64,000 nt of DNA from Limisphaera sp026417315. GTDB lineage: Bacteria; Verrucomicrobiota; Verrucomicrobiia; Limisphaerales; Limisphaeraceae. The DNA lies in assembly GCF_049537125.1 (NCBI RefSeq), contig NZ_JBMVQY010000003.1, forward strand, positions 434,001 to 498,000. Direction: 5' to 3'. Shown piece by piece: positions 42,115 to 51,538 of this stretch. Within the stretch, counting starts at the first letter, position 1. Each line of letters starts with the position of its first letter. Under the pieces are notes generated by a model that worked only from the letters and a program-made list of their open reading frames with translations, ran no database searches and was not told the DNA's origin. The position numbers and the translations under genes were made by a program.

Positions 42115-42888
42115 GTTGGACGTCCGTTTGCTTGCGTTGCGGTCTCCCTAAGAACGGCGCAACTGCCGCGTGGCCCTTCGCGCCAGCGCGAGCTCCAGAT
42201 TGCCCCTCCGCCCGTCCCCGGCCAATGCCCAATTCTGGTCAGTCTCCGTCTGTGTCGCTGCCGGGATGGTTTTCCTTTGCTGTGTCCCGGGGGCGAATGC
42301 AGGATCCGATCGTTCATTGCGCCGCGCCGGGATTGCTCTTGCGCTGTGTTCGACCCCTTGGGCTGGTTCAGAAGCCGGGGGTCCGAGCCCGACGACCGTG
42401 CGATTCGATGTTTGGGTGTCGGCGGGTTTGCCCGGGGCCGAACTCTTGCCGCGGCGGCTGGTTTTGCCCGGGCGCGTCCCTTCGCCAGACAGGGAGAGGG
42501 ACCTTTTCGGACTCTCGGCCCCGGGGATCCGGACTTGAAGAATGGATGCATGCGCGGCATGTTGGACGCGATCGTCGGATCAGGCCCTGGGTCCCGCACG
42601 CGGTGGCACGCGCCGACAGCGATCCATGGTGCGGCCGGGGATCCGAAGTGGCTGTTGTTGGGAGAGCAGGGGGATGCGGGGTGAGCGCTCTTCCGACCGT
42701 GCGCCAGGGTTTGGACGCACCGTGATCTGGCTCGGCCGTGGCAGGGGCGGCCACAGCTGCAGCTTCAGGGTTGGCGCGAATCGGCCGAAAAAGGAAGCGG
42801 TGCGGTGCAGACCGTCCCCTGCGTCGGGTCGGGCCGACGGCGGCGGCACTGGACAAAGCGGGCCGCATGGCGCAATTTGAGGGTGGCT
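42115..42888. other. Divergent intergenic region between GH106 gene and clpC
   Basis: About 770 bp between two divergent units. Open frames here are Arg/Pro/Gly-rich antisense extensions with no motif. The region must hold the promoter of the glycosidase cluster and that of clpC. No CIRCE element or clear repeat is visible. Confidence 0.4.
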
Positions 42889-45387
42889 ATGAGCGAAGAG
42901 TCCATGAGCAATTTCACTCCGCGAGCGCAGCAGGTGCTGGCGCTGGCGCGGAAGGAAGCCGACCGATTCAACCACAATTTTGTGGGCACGGAGCATTTGC
43001 TCCTCGGTCTGCTCAAGCTGGGCCAGGGCGTGGCCGTCAACGTCCTCCAGCGCATGGGCCTCGACCTGGAATCCGTCCGGCTTGAGGTGGAGAAACTCGT
43101 GGGCACCGGCCCGGACCAGAAGATCATGGGCACCATCCCGTTCACGCCCCGCGTCAAAAAGGTCCTGGCCCTGGCGCAGAAAGAAGCCAAAGCGCTCAAT
43201 CACACCTACGTGGGCACGGAACACATTCTGTTGGGCCTGCTCCGCGAGGGCGACGGCGTGGCCGCCCGCGTGTTGAAGAGCTTTGACGTGGATTTGGAGC
43301 AGACCCGGCAGGAGATCCTGCGCGAACTGGACCCCAACTTTGCCGCCCAGGAGGAACCTTCGCCCGGCGAACCGCAGGAGAAGCCGACGCCGGGGCGCAA
43401 GGCCGGCGAGGTCAAGACACCTGCGTTGAAGGCGTTCGGGCGCGATCTGACCGAGATCGCCCGGCGCGGGGAGCTCGATCCGGTCATCGGCCGACGCAAC
43501 GAAATCGAGCGGGTCATTCAGATCCTCTGCCGGCGCACCAAGAACAATCCCGTTTTGCTGGGCGAGGCCGGCGTGGGCAAGACGGCCATTGTCGAGGGCC
43601 TGGCCCAGGAGATTGCGGCCGGCAACGTGCCCGAAATCCTGCGGGACAAGCGGCTCATCACGCTGGACCTGGCGCTCATGGTGGCCGGCACCAAGTACCG
43701 CGGCCAGTTCGAGGAGCGGATCAAGGCCGTGATGGACGAGATTCGGCGCTCGCGCAACGTCATCCTGTTCATTGACGAATTGCACACCATCGTGGGCGCC
43801 GGCTCTGCCGAGGGCACCATGGACGCCTCGAACATCATCAAGCCGGCGCTCAGTCGGGGCGAGCTGCAGTGCATCGGCGCCACCACGCTCAACGAGTACC
43901 GGAAGTATATCGAGAAGGACGCCGCCCTGGAGCGCCGGTTCCAGGCGGTGCGCGTGGATGAGCCGTCGCCCGAGGAGACCATCCTCATCCTCAAGGGGCT
44001 TCGCCCCAAGTACGAGGAGCATCACAAGGTCGAGTACACCGACAAGGCCCTGGAGGCGGCGGTGCGCTACTCGGTCCGGTACATCACCGACCGGTACCTG
44101 CCGGACAAGGCCATCGACCTGATGGACGAGGCCGGTTCGCGGGCACGCATCAGCACCATGATTCGTCCGCCCGAAATCAAGGCCCTGGAGGCCAAGATCG
44201 AAGAGATCAAGGCCGCCAAGGAACAGGCCATCAAGAATCAGGATTTCGAAGGCGCCGCCGCCATGCGCGACAAGGAGAAGCAGGCCAAGGAAAAACTGGA
44301 GGCCCTGCTGCGCGAGTGGCGGACCACCCGGGAGGAGAAGCGGGTCAAGGTGGACGAGGAAGACATCCTGCAGGTGGTGTCGAAATGGACCGGGATTCCC
44401 CTGCAGCGCATGGAGCAGGGCGAGATGCAGCGGCTCCTGGCCACCGAGGCCGAAATGGAGAAGGTCATCGTGGGCCAGCACGAGGCGGTGACGGCCATTT
44501 GCAAGGCGCTGCGGCGCTCGCGGGCCGATCTGAAGGATCCGCGTCGGCCCATCGGATCCTTCCTGCTCCTGGGCCCCACCGGGGTGGGCAAAACCCTGCT
44601 GGCCAAGACGCTGGCCGAGCAGTTGTTCGGCGACAGCAAGTCGCTGATCCAGCTCGACATGAGCGAGTACATGGAGAAGTTCAACGTCTCGCGCCTCATC
44701 GGGTCGCCGCCCGGGTATGTGGGCTACGAGGAAGGGGGCCAGCTGACCGAACAGGTCCGCCGCAAGCCCTATTCGGTGGTGCTGTTCGACGAGATCGAGA
44801 AGGCCCACCCGGACGTCTGGAACATGCTGCTCCAGATCCTCGAAGAGGGCAAACTCACCGACAACGTCGGCCGGGTGGTCAACTTCCGCAACACGATCAT
44901 CCTGATGACCTCGAACGTCGGTTCGGAGATCATCCGGCGGCAGGGGACCATCGGCTTCGGGCCTACGAGCGAGGAACTGACCTACGAGCGAATCCGGGAA
45001 AAGATCCTCGACGAGGCCAAGCGCGTCTTCCGGCCGGAGTTCCTGAACCGGCTTGACGACGTGATCGTGTTCCGGCCGCTGAACAAGGCCGACCTCATCG
45101 CCATCCTGGATCTGGAGATCGGCAAGGTGCTCAGCCGACTGCAGCAACGGAACATCCGCCTGGAGCTGGACGCGGCTGCCAAGGAGTTCCTCGTGCAGAA
45201 AGGGTACGATCCGCAGTACGGCGCCCGGCCGATGCGGCGGGCCGTGGAGCGGTACCTGGAGGATCCGCTGGCCGAGGAGATCCTCCGCGGCACGATCCAC
45301 GAGGGCGAGCCCGTGCAGGTGACCGTCGAGGGCGACAAGCTGGTCTTCAAGCAGAACGCGCCGGCGGCGGGTGCACTTTCGAGCTAG
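42889..45387 (+). CDS. clpC: Clp protease regulatory ATPase ClpC
   Basis: An 832-residue Hsp100 unfoldase. Two N-terminal Clp repeats (FTPRAQQVLALARKEADRFN and FTPRVKKVLALAQKEAKALN), AAA domain 1 with Walker A GEAGVGKT (Lys231), a UVR middle domain (KNQDFEGAAAMRDKEKQ) with KWTGIPLQRM, and AAA domain 2 with GPTGVGKT (Lys568). The UVR motif identifies ClpC rather than ClpB or ClpA. It delivers unfolded proteins to ClpP. Start at 42889 is favoured by GAGGGTGG just upstream; ATG 42904 is an alternative. Proximity to a heat-shock regulator is not seen. Confidence 0.96.
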   Translation: MSEESMSNFTPRAQQVLALARKEADRFNHNFVGTEHLLLGLLKLGQGVAVNVLQRMGLDLESVRLEVEKLVGTGPDQKIMGTIPFTPRVKKVLALAQKEAKALNHTYVGTEHILLGLLREGDGVAARVLKSFDVDLEQTRQEILRELDPNFAAQEEPSPGEPQEKPTPGRKAGEVKTPALKAFGRDLTEIARRGELDPVIGRRNEIERVIQILCRRTKNNPVLLGEAGVGKTAIVEGLAQEIAAGNVPEILRDKRLITLDLALMVAGTKYRGQFEERIKAVMDEIRRSRNVILFIDELHTIVGAGSAEGTMDASNIIKPALSRGELQCIGATTLNEYRKYIEKDAALERRFQAVRVDEPSPEETILILKGLRPKYEEHHKVEYTDKALEAAVRYSVRYITDRYLPDKAIDLMDEAGSRARISTMIRPPEIKALEAKIEEIKAAKEQAIKNQDFEGAAAMRDKEKQAKEKLEALLREWRTTREEKRVKVDEEDILQVVSKWTGIPLQRMEQGEMQRLLATEAEMEKVIVGQHEAVTAICKALRRSRADLKDPRRPIGSFLLLGPTGVGKTLLAKTLAEQLFGDSKSLIQLDMSEYMEKFNVSRLIGSPPGYVGYEEGGQLTEQVRRKPYSVVLFDEIEKAHPDVWNMLLQILEEGKLTDNVGRVVNFRNTIILMTSNVGSEIIRRQGTIGFGPTSEELTYERIREKILDEAKRVFRPEFLNRLDDVIVFRPLNKADLIAILDLEIGKVLSRLQQRNIRLELDAAAKEFLVQKGYDPQYGARPMRRAVERYLEDPLAEEILRGTIHEGEPVQVTVEGDKLVFKQNAPAAGALSS

Positions 45388-46356
45388 GGGCGCGCCCTCT
45401 GCTCGCGAACTGGCGGTCTCCTGCGGACTCCGCAGAGGACCGGCCCGCTGCAATGTCGCCCTGCAACCCCTTGGGCGCGTGCGTGAGGCCTCCTCGCTGC
45501 GCGCGTCCGGCAGCCCGTGCCGGCCCCAGGGCCGGTGAATCAAACCCGTGTCGCCCGGAGGTAGCGGCGTGGCCGCCGGGCCCGGACGATCCACTCACGG
45601 TTCGACCCACTCACGGTTGTTTGAGCGGAGCAGACCGCGGCCTTCGTGGGCAAATGGGTCGGGCCGGCCTGCCGGGTCGATCGGCAGGGTGCGCGGCCGG
45701 GGGACGAGCTCCGGGCGTAGCGGCCGGCTTTTCCCATCGGCGCGTTCCAAGCGAGGAAGTTCGGGGAGCCCGTCCCCGTGGCGTGACTCGGCCGCCGAGA
45801 ATTCCGCGATTGCAGGCTGCGTGCTCGCGTTCAGTCCGGCACCCGGCTCGGCTTCCTGCGCTTCAGAACCGGCTCCCGAGTGAATTGCCCCACAAAGGAG
45901 GGGGCAACCAGGGCGCGGGCGCAGCCGTGGGCGTTTTCTGAACACCGGCAGCGAGAGGAGTACAGCCATGGACGAGCTCTAGGGCCCGGGAACCGGCCTT
46001 TGCCACGACGGGCCCGGTGAGCTGTCGTGGGCGGATGCGAACTGTGGGTCGGACAACCCTTGCGCCTCGAACCACGGGCTCGTGGTGCAATCCTTGTGGG
46101 GCTCGAAATCTCTCCGCAAGGGCCGCGTGGACTCTGCGGGAGGAGCCCCGCAAAGGATTTCCCCCATGGCAACAGGGCTGCTTTTGGGATTCCCTGCCCG
46201 CGCAGGTGCCCCTGGCGGGTCCGCAACTGTTTCGGCAGGCGCCTCAGGCCCGATCGGCGCGGGTTCCCCGGCTCCCGTGCGACCGGCGAGGGTGGCCGGG
46301 AGGCAGGCGGCGTCTTTTGCTTTCGGGGATGCGGGCGGTTTGCTAGAAGTGCGCCC
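45388..46356. other. Long intergenic region between clpC and the Mla operon
   Basis: Almost 1 kb with no supportable gene. Frames on both strands are Arg/Gly/Pro-rich and lack motifs. It holds the post-clpC hairpin and a short direct repeat, CCACTCACGGTT, twice at about 45593-45618. Promoter elements for mlaE must lie toward the right end. It could hide a small RNA, but I see no specific structure for one. Confidence 0.4.
45415..45441 (+). terminator. Hairpin downstream of clpC
   Basis: GGTCTCCTGCGG and CCGCAGAGGACC form a 12-bp stem with one mismatch and one G-T pair around ACT, 27 bp past the clpC stop. No T-tract follows, which is common in GC-rich genomes with T-poor terminators; it may also protect the mRNA 3' end. 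Confidence 0.45.
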
Positions 46357-47139
46357 ATGCGCGTGGGCTGTGCTTGGTGGTCGGACTGGCTTTGCGGGCT
46401 GGGCCGGGTGGCTTTGCTGGCGCGCGAGGCGTTCGGCTCCCTGTTCCGCGGCCGGGCCAGTTGGCGGGACGTGTTGTATCAAGTTCATTTCATGGGCGTC
46501 AAATCGCAGTCGGTGATCCTCATCACCGGCGCGTTCACCGGCATGGTGCTGGCGGCGCAGACATTCTTTCAGTTTCACAAGGTCAAGATGGACACGGCGA
46601 CCCTGGCGGTGGTGAGTGTGTCCATGTGCAGCGAGCTGGGGCCCGTGCTCACCGGGCTGATGGTGGCGGGCCGGGTGGGGGCGGCCATTGCCGCCGAGTT
46701 GGGCACGATGCGGGTGACGGAACAGATCGATGCCCTGCGGACCCTGGCCACGCATCCGGTGGATTACCTGGTCGTGCCGCGGTTACTGGCGGCGCACGTG
46801 GCGCTGCCGTTGCTGACTGCGGAAGCGATTGCGGTGGGCATCGGGGCGGGCTACCTGGTGGGGGTGGGTCTGTTGGGGATCGACCCGGCGTATGCCTGGC
46901 ACAACATGCTGCGGTACACCGGTGCGGTGGACGTGGTGATCGGGCTGATCAAGGCGGTGATCTATGGCGGCATTGTGGCATTGGTGGGCTGCTACAAGGG
47001 TTTGAACTGCGGGCTGGGGGCCGAAGGAGTGGGGCGGGCCACCACGGAAGCGGTGGTCGTGGCGTCGATTTCGATTCTGGTGGCGAATTTCTTCCTGACA
47101 CTCGGCTTGACGCCGCTGCTGACCGCCCTGGGGTTATGA
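46357..47139 (+). CDS. mlaE: ABC transporter permease, MlaE family
   Basis: A 260-residue inner-membrane permease of the MlaE/DUF140 family. About five hydrophobic helices with family motifs VKSQSVILITGAFTGMVLA, ELGPVLTGLMVAGRVGAAIA and ELGTMRVTEQIDALRTLATH. With MlaF and MlaD it moves phospholipids between inner and outer membranes. ATG 46357 (MRVGCAWWSDWLCG) is the first sensible start before the amphipathic N-terminal helix. The next gene starts within its stop codon. Confidence 0.93.
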   Translation: MRVGCAWWSDWLCGLGRVALLAREAFGSLFRGRASWRDVLYQVHFMGVKSQSVILITGAFTGMVLAAQTFFQFHKVKMDTATLAVVSVSMCSELGPVLTGLMVAGRVGAAIAAELGTMRVTEQIDALRTLATHPVDYLVVPRLLAAHVALPLLTAEAIAVGIGAGYLVGVGLLGIDPAYAWHNMLRYTGAVDVVIGLIKAVIYGGIVALVGCYKGLNCGLGAEGVGRATTEAVVVASISILVANFFLTLGLTPLLTALGL

Positions 47140-47882
47140 TCGAGGTGCGTCAGTTGACCAAGCGCTTTGGTCCGCAGACCGTACTGGAGGGGGTGGACCT
47201 TCGGATCGAGCGGGGGGAGTCGGTGGTCATCATCGGACGCAGCGGCTGCGGCAAGAGTGTGCTGCTCAAACACCTGATCGGCTTGTTGCAGCCGGATGCG
47301 GGATCGGTGTACGTGGACGGGCAGGACATCACGCGCATGGACGAGCGCAGCCTGCTGCAGGTGCGCCGCAAGTTCGGCATGTTGTTCCAGAACGCCGCCC
47401 TGTTTGATTCCCTCAGCGTGGCCGAGAATGTGGCGTTTGCCTTCCGGAATCAGCGCAACCTCACCCGCGCCGAAATCGCGCGGCGCGTGGCGGAGGCGTT
47501 GGAGCTGGTGGACCTGCCCGGCATCGAGCACAAACGCCCGGCCGAGCTCTCCGGCGGCATGCGCAAGCGGGTGGGCCTGGCCCGCGCCATTGTGTACCGT
47601 CCCGAAATCCTGCTGTATGACGAGCCGACCAGCGGCCTCGATCCCATCGTGGCCGATTCGATCGACCAGCTCATCATCCGCATCCGCGATCAGTTGCGGG
47701 TGACCAGCGTGGTGGTCACGCACGACATGCGCAGTGCCCGTCGGGTGGGGCATCGCGTGGCCATGCTCCACGACAAACGCATCTATGCCGCCGGGCCGAC
47801 CGAGGAGATCTTTGCCTCGACCGACCCGGTCCTGCGGCGTTTCATTGATGGCGTGTCGGACCCGAAGCATCCGGACTTTTGA
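47136..47882 (+). CDS. mlaF: ABC transporter ATPase, MlaF family
   Basis: A 248-residue ABC ATPase starting in an ATGA overlap with mlaE. Walker A GRSGCGKS (Lys40), Q-loop FGMLFQNAALFDSLSVAEN, signature LSGGMRKRVGLARA, Walker B ILLYDEPTSGLDPI and switch His in VVVTHDMRSARRVGHR. FGMLFQxxALFDSLxVxxNV is typical of MlaF rather than other ABC subfamilies. It energises MlaE. Confidence 0.95.
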   Translation: MIEVRQLTKRFGPQTVLEGVDLRIERGESVVIIGRSGCGKSVLLKHLIGLLQPDAGSVYVDGQDITRMDERSLLQVRRKFGMLFQNAALFDSLSVAENVAFAFRNQRNLTRAEIARRVAEALELVDLPGIEHKRPAELSGGMRKRVGLARAIVYRPEILLYDEPTSGLDPIVADSIDQLIIRIRDQLRVTSVVVTHDMRSARRVGHRVAMLHDKRIYAAGPTEEIFASTDPVLRRFIDGVSDPKHPDF

Positions 47883-47885
47883 GCC

Positions 47886-48881
47886 ATGGAGAACCGCTCG
47901 CTCGAATGGAAGGTGGGCCTGTTTGTAGCGGTGGGGCTGGTGTTGCTGGCCGGCCTGCTGGTCAGCTTCAGCAAGGGCGTCACGCGCTTCGCCCGCACCT
48001 ACACGCTGCATCTGCGCACAACCGACATCGGCGGGATCAAACGCGGCGCCGCGGTTCTGATGGCCGGCTATCCCATCGGCAACGTCACGGACCTGCAGCT
48101 GGATCCGGAGGCCGGGATTGCCCGGCTGACGCTCCGGATCCTGCAGGAGTACCGCATCCGCACCAACGCCCTCTTTGTGATCGAGCAAAGCGGGTTTTTG
48201 GGCGACCAGTACGTGGCCATCTACCCGGGCACCAACGGCGCGGCCCGGTATTTCGAACCGGGCGAGGAGGCGGAATGCCCGCCCCCGTTCAACCTGCAAC
48301 AGACCGCACGCGACGCCAGCGGGTTCATCCGTCGCATTGACCAGACGGCGCGGCGGCTGGATGCCACGATCGCGGACATTCGTCGGGTGGTGCTCAACGA
48401 ACCCAATCTGGTGCAGGTGTCGAACACGCTCGATCAGTTGGGTCAGTTCTCCGGGCGCGCCGCACGGGCCATGGAACGCGTCGAGCATCTGCTGGATGCG
48501 CAGGCGCCCAATGTCGAGCTGGCGGTCAGCAATCTGAACTTCGCCACGGCCGAGTTCAGCCGGTTCACCCATCAGCTCAACCGGGTGTTGGAAAGCCACA
48601 CGAACGAGCTCGCACAGAGCCTGGAGCGTCTGGACTCCATTACGGCCAACCTGGAGCAGATTCTGCAGGACCTGCGCGCCGGCCGGGGTGTGGCGGGCCG
48701 GTTGTTGACGGACGAGGAGCTGGCCGCACAACTGCAAAGCATTGCGCAGAATCTTTCGGTGACCACCAGCAACTTGAACCGACTCGGTCTCTGGCGGCTG
48801 CTGTGGAAGCCGCGACCGCCGCCGGAGCCCCGGCCCGCCTCGACGAAGCCCTTGCGGGCACCGCATCATCCCCATCCCTGA
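47886..48881 (+). CDS. mlaD: MCE-domain lipid-binding protein, MlaD family
   Basis: A 331-residue protein with one membrane helix (WKVGLFVAVGLVLLAGLLVS), an MCE/MlaD barrel at about 37-120 (LRTTDIGGIKRGAAVLMAGY; FVIEQSGFLGDQYVAIYPG), and a long helical region at about 140-290 with coiled-coil character (ATIADIRRVVLNEPNLVQVS; RAMERVEHLLDAQ). Being longer than E. coli MlaD, it resembles the PqiB/Mce-like needle proteins and might reach further across the periplasm. It begins 3 bp after mlaF and ends 8 bp before the next gene. Confidence 0.93.
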   Translation: MENRSLEWKVGLFVAVGLVLLAGLLVSFSKGVTRFARTYTLHLRTTDIGGIKRGAAVLMAGYPIGNVTDLQLDPEAGIARLTLRILQEYRIRTNALFVIEQSGFLGDQYVAIYPGTNGAARYFEPGEEAECPPPFNLQQTARDASGFIRRIDQTARRLDATIADIRRVVLNEPNLVQVSNTLDQLGQFSGRAARAMERVEHLLDAQAPNVELAVSNLNFATAEFSRFTHQLNRVLESHTNELAQSLERLDSITANLEQILQDLRAGRGVAGRLLTDEELAAQLQSIAQNLSVTTSNLNRLGLWRLLWKPRPPPEPRPASTKPLRAPHHPHP

Positions 48882-48889
48882 ACCTCGTC

Positions 48890-49915
48890 ATGACCCTCTG
48901 GATCATCCGCATTTTCTTCCTGGGGCTCTGTACCACGGCCGGTTACGCCATCAGTCAGTTGCGACCCGAGTACGCGGGACATCCGTGGCTGGGCCTGTTG
49001 CTGGGCTTCGGATTCGGCGGGCTGTTGATTGCGGTGGACGAGATGCTGAAGGGCTTTTCGTTGCGGGCGTTTTCCGCGGTGACCTTCGGGCTGATCCTGG
49101 GCATGGTGGTGGCCCAGCTCATCGATCATTCGGGACTGTTCGACAACGCCGATCCCACCACCCGCTGGCAGGTGCGGTTGGGGTTGTTCCTGGCCTTTGG
49201 ATACATCGGCATGGTGCTGGCCATGCGCAGCAACAAGGAGGATTTCTCGCTGATCATTCCCTACGTGCGGTTCACGCCCCGCCAGGCGCCCGACAGTTTG
49301 ATCCTGCTCGACACCAGTGTGATCATCGACGGCCGGATTGCCGAGTTGCTGGAGGCCAACTTTCTCCAGGGCACCGTGGTGGTCCCCCGGTTCGTGCTGC
49401 GCGAACTGCATCAGTTGGCCGACTCGGCCGACCCCGTCAAACGGGCGCGCGGCCGCCGCGGCCTGGAGATTCTCAATCGCATCCAACGCTCCAAACGGGC
49501 CGAGGTCCGCATCCATGACGCGGATTTTCCCGACGAGACGGGCGTGGACAACAAACTCATCCGGCTGGCGCGCAACCTCAACGCCCGTCTGTTCACCAAC
49601 GACGCCAACCTGGTTCGCGTCGCCGAACTGCAAAACGTGCCCTGCGTGAACCTCCACGAGCTGGCCCGGTGTCTGCGCACGGTGCTCCTGCCCGGCGAAA
49701 CCATCCGGTTGCGCATCGTGCGGGAGGGCAAGGAAAAACATCAGGGCATCGGTTACCTGCCCGACGGCACCATGGTCGTGGTCAACCACGCGCAACACCT
49801 GGTGGGCCAGGAGGTCATGGTGCAGGTGCAAAGCTCCCTCCAGACCGGGGCCGGCGTGCTGATTTTTGCCGAGGTGTTCTCCGAATCCCCCGCGCCGGGG
49901 AATTCCCGCGCATGA
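48890..49915 (+). CDS. Membrane PIN/TRAM domain protein (YacL-like)
   Basis: A 341-residue protein. Four N-terminal membrane helices (about 2-20, 28-50, 56-75, 90-110; for example LGLLLGFGFGGLLIAVDE), a PIN nuclease domain with LLDTSVIIDGRIAEL (Asp141), ETGVDNKLIRLA and LFTNDANLVRVAEL, and a TRAM RNA-binding domain near the C-terminus (HQGIGYLPDGTMVVVNHA). This is the YacL type of putative membrane-tethered RNase. It sits tightly inside the Mla operon, 8 bp after mlaD, a link worth noting. Confidence 0.9.
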   Translation: MTLWIIRIFFLGLCTTAGYAISQLRPEYAGHPWLGLLLGFGFGGLLIAVDEMLKGFSLRAFSAVTFGLILGMVVAQLIDHSGLFDNADPTTRWQVRLGLFLAFGYIGMVLAMRSNKEDFSLIIPYVRFTPRQAPDSLILLDTSVIIDGRIAELLEANFLQGTVVVPRFVLRELHQLADSADPVKRARGRRGLEILNRIQRSKRAEVRIHDADFPDETGVDNKLIRLARNLNARLFTNDANLVRVAELQNVPCVNLHELARCLRTVLLPGETIRLRIVREGKEKHQGIGYLPDGTMVVVNHAQHLVGQEVMVQVQSSLQTGAGVLIFAEVFSESPAPGNSRA

Positions 49916-50151
49916 GACTGGTCACCATCGCCACCCTGTTGAACCCGGCCGAGGCCCACCTGCTGCGGTCGCGGCTGGAGACTGCGGGGTTTCACCCGCA
50001 GGTCGTGCACGAGGACGCGGCGCTGAGCCTGGGTGGATACGCGTTGGCCGCCGGAGGCATCCTGGTGCAAGTTCCCGAATCCGAAGCCCATGAAGTCCGC
50101 CAATTCCTTCGAACCGCCACGCCGGGCCCGGACGAACCCGGGTCCGCCTGA
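49912..50151 (+). CDS. DUF2007 family small protein
   Basis: A 79-residue protein starting in an ATGA overlap with the PIN/TRAM gene. It has the DUF2007 pattern: MRLVTIATLLNPAEAHLLRS, LETAGFHPQVVHEDAALS and GGILVQVPESEAHEVRQFL. Proteins of this family are small ferredoxin-like folds described as putative signal transducers, without a defined biochemical role. The next gene begins inside it. Confidence 0.85.
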   Translation: MRLVTIATLLNPAEAHLLRSRLETAGFHPQVVHEDAALSLGGYALAAGGILVQVPESEAHEVRQFLRTATPGPDEPGSA

Positions 50152-51517
50152 GTGGGTGTCGCAGCTGGTCCAATTACTCCCGCGCGGCGAGGTGCGGGTG
50201 GATCCGGCCACACTCGAGGCTCATGCCGGCGACAAATGGTTTGCGGCGCACCGACCGGACGCGGTGGTGCTGGCCCGCAGCACGGCCACGGTGGCGCGCA
50301 CGCTTCGCTTTGCCAGCGAGCACGGGATCCCGGTGACCGCCCGGGGCGCGGGTCACGGCTACGTGGGCGGGTGCGTGCCGGTCCGCGGCGGCATTGTGTT
50401 GTCGCTGGTGCGCATGAATCGCATCCGGGAGATCCATCCCCGGGATTTCGTGGCCGTGGTTCAGGCCGGAGTGATCACCGCGCATCTGCAGGCCGAGGTG
50501 GAGAAACGGGGTCTGTTTTATCCCCCGGACCCGGCCAGCCGTGCCGACAACACCATCGGCGGCAACATCATCACCAACGCCGGCGGACCGCGCTGCCTCA
50601 AATACGGCGTCACCCGGGATTACGTCCTGGGGTTGGAAGTGGTTCTGGCCGACGGCACCGTGGTGCGACTGGGCGGCCGGACGCACAAGAACAAGACCGG
50701 GTTCGATCTGCATCGGCTCTTTGTCGGGTCCGAGGGCTTGTTGGGCATCGTGACCGAGGCCACGTTGAAGCTCCTCCCGCTGCCGCCGTTCCGGGCCAAT
50801 CTGGCGGTCGGGTTTTCGGAGATGCGGGATGCAGTCCGCGCCCTGCATGCCATCTTGGAGGCGGGGTTCCTGCCCTCGGCCCTCGAGCTGGCCGATGCCT
50901 TTACGTTGGAAGCGGCCTGGCGCCGGACCCGCAGTGAACGACTCCGGGGCTGTCGCGCCCATCTCATCGTGGAGCTGGACGGCCAGGAACGGTCCGTCCG
51001 CGGCGAGGTGCGGCAGGTCCGACAGATCGTGCGCGCGCACCGGCCGCGGTTCATTCAGGTTGGCCTGGGGGCCGAGGCCTGTGAAGAGGTCTGGCAGATC
51101 CGACGCGAGTTCTCCTATGCCCTGCGGGATACCGGCCTGACCAAGCTCAACGAAGATATCGTGGTGCCGCGCAGTCGGTTGGAGGATTTGTTCGACTTCG
51201 CCGCCCGGCTGCAAAAGAAATACTGCATCCCGGTGGCCTGCTTCGGACACGCCGGGGACGGCAACATCCACACCAATCTCATGGTGGACTTCAACCAACC
51301 CGGGGCGCGGGAACGCGCCGATGCGGCGCTGGACGAATTGTTCCGCCAGGTGCTGGCCTGGGGTGGTGCCATCACCGGCGAACACGGCATCGGCCTGGCC
51401 AAGCAACGATGGTGGCCGCTGGCCGCCCCCCCCGAGGTGGTCGAACTGCACCGGCGAATCAAACGGGCGTTGGACCCGAAAGGGATTCTGAACCCGGGCA
51501 AGTTTTTGGAGATTTGA
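50090..51517 (+). CDS. FAD-linked oxidase, GlcD-type
   Basis: A 475-residue flavoprotein of the glycolate oxidase GlcD/D-lactate dehydrogenase family. The FAD-binding (PCMH) domain has PVTARGAGHGYVGGC and GGNIITNAGGPRCLKYGVTR; the C-terminal oxidase domain has VACFGHAGDGNIHTNLMVD and GAITGEHGIGLAKQRWWPL, ending RALDPKGILNPGKFLE. It oxidises a 2-hydroxy acid to the keto acid. ATG 50090 overlaps the DUF2007 gene by 62 bp; a GTG at 50156 would avoid the overlap, so the start is uncertain. No GlcE/GlcF partner is nearby. Confidence 0.9.
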   Translation: MKSANSFEPPRRARTNPGPPEWVSQLVQLLPRGEVRVDPATLEAHAGDKWFAAHRPDAVVLARSTATVARTLRFASEHGIPVTARGAGHGYVGGCVPVRGGIVLSLVRMNRIREIHPRDFVAVVQAGVITAHLQAEVEKRGLFYPPDPASRADNTIGGNIITNAGGPRCLKYGVTRDYVLGLEVVLADGTVVRLGGRTHKNKTGFDLHRLFVGSEGLLGIVTEATLKLLPLPPFRANLAVGFSEMRDAVRALHAILEAGFLPSALELADAFTLEAAWRRTRSERLRGCRAHLIVELDGQERSVRGEVRQVRQIVRAHRPRFIQVGLGAEACEEVWQIRREFSYALRDTGLTKLNEDIVVPRSRLEDLFDFAARLQKKYCIPVACFGHAGDGNIHTNLMVDFNQPGARERADAALDELFRQVLAWGGAITGEHGIGLAKQRWWPLAAPPEVVELHRRIKRALDPKGILNPGKFLEI

Positions 51518-51518
51518 G

Positions 51519-51538
51519 GAGGCCGCCGGGCCGGCCTC
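51519..51538. terminator. Hairpin between convergent oxidase and glycosylase genes
   Basis: GAGGCCG and CGGCCTC pair perfectly around CCGGGC. It lies exactly between the stop of the + strand oxidase gene (51517) and the stop of the - strand glycosylase gene (51537), so it is well placed to terminate both. There is no T-tract. Confidence 0.5.

Noticed and set aside
42580..45594. 1004-residue open frame antisense to clpC
   Set aside because: A shadow of the GC-rich clpC coding frame; Leu/Arg/His-rich with no motif, while the + strand gene is unmistakable.
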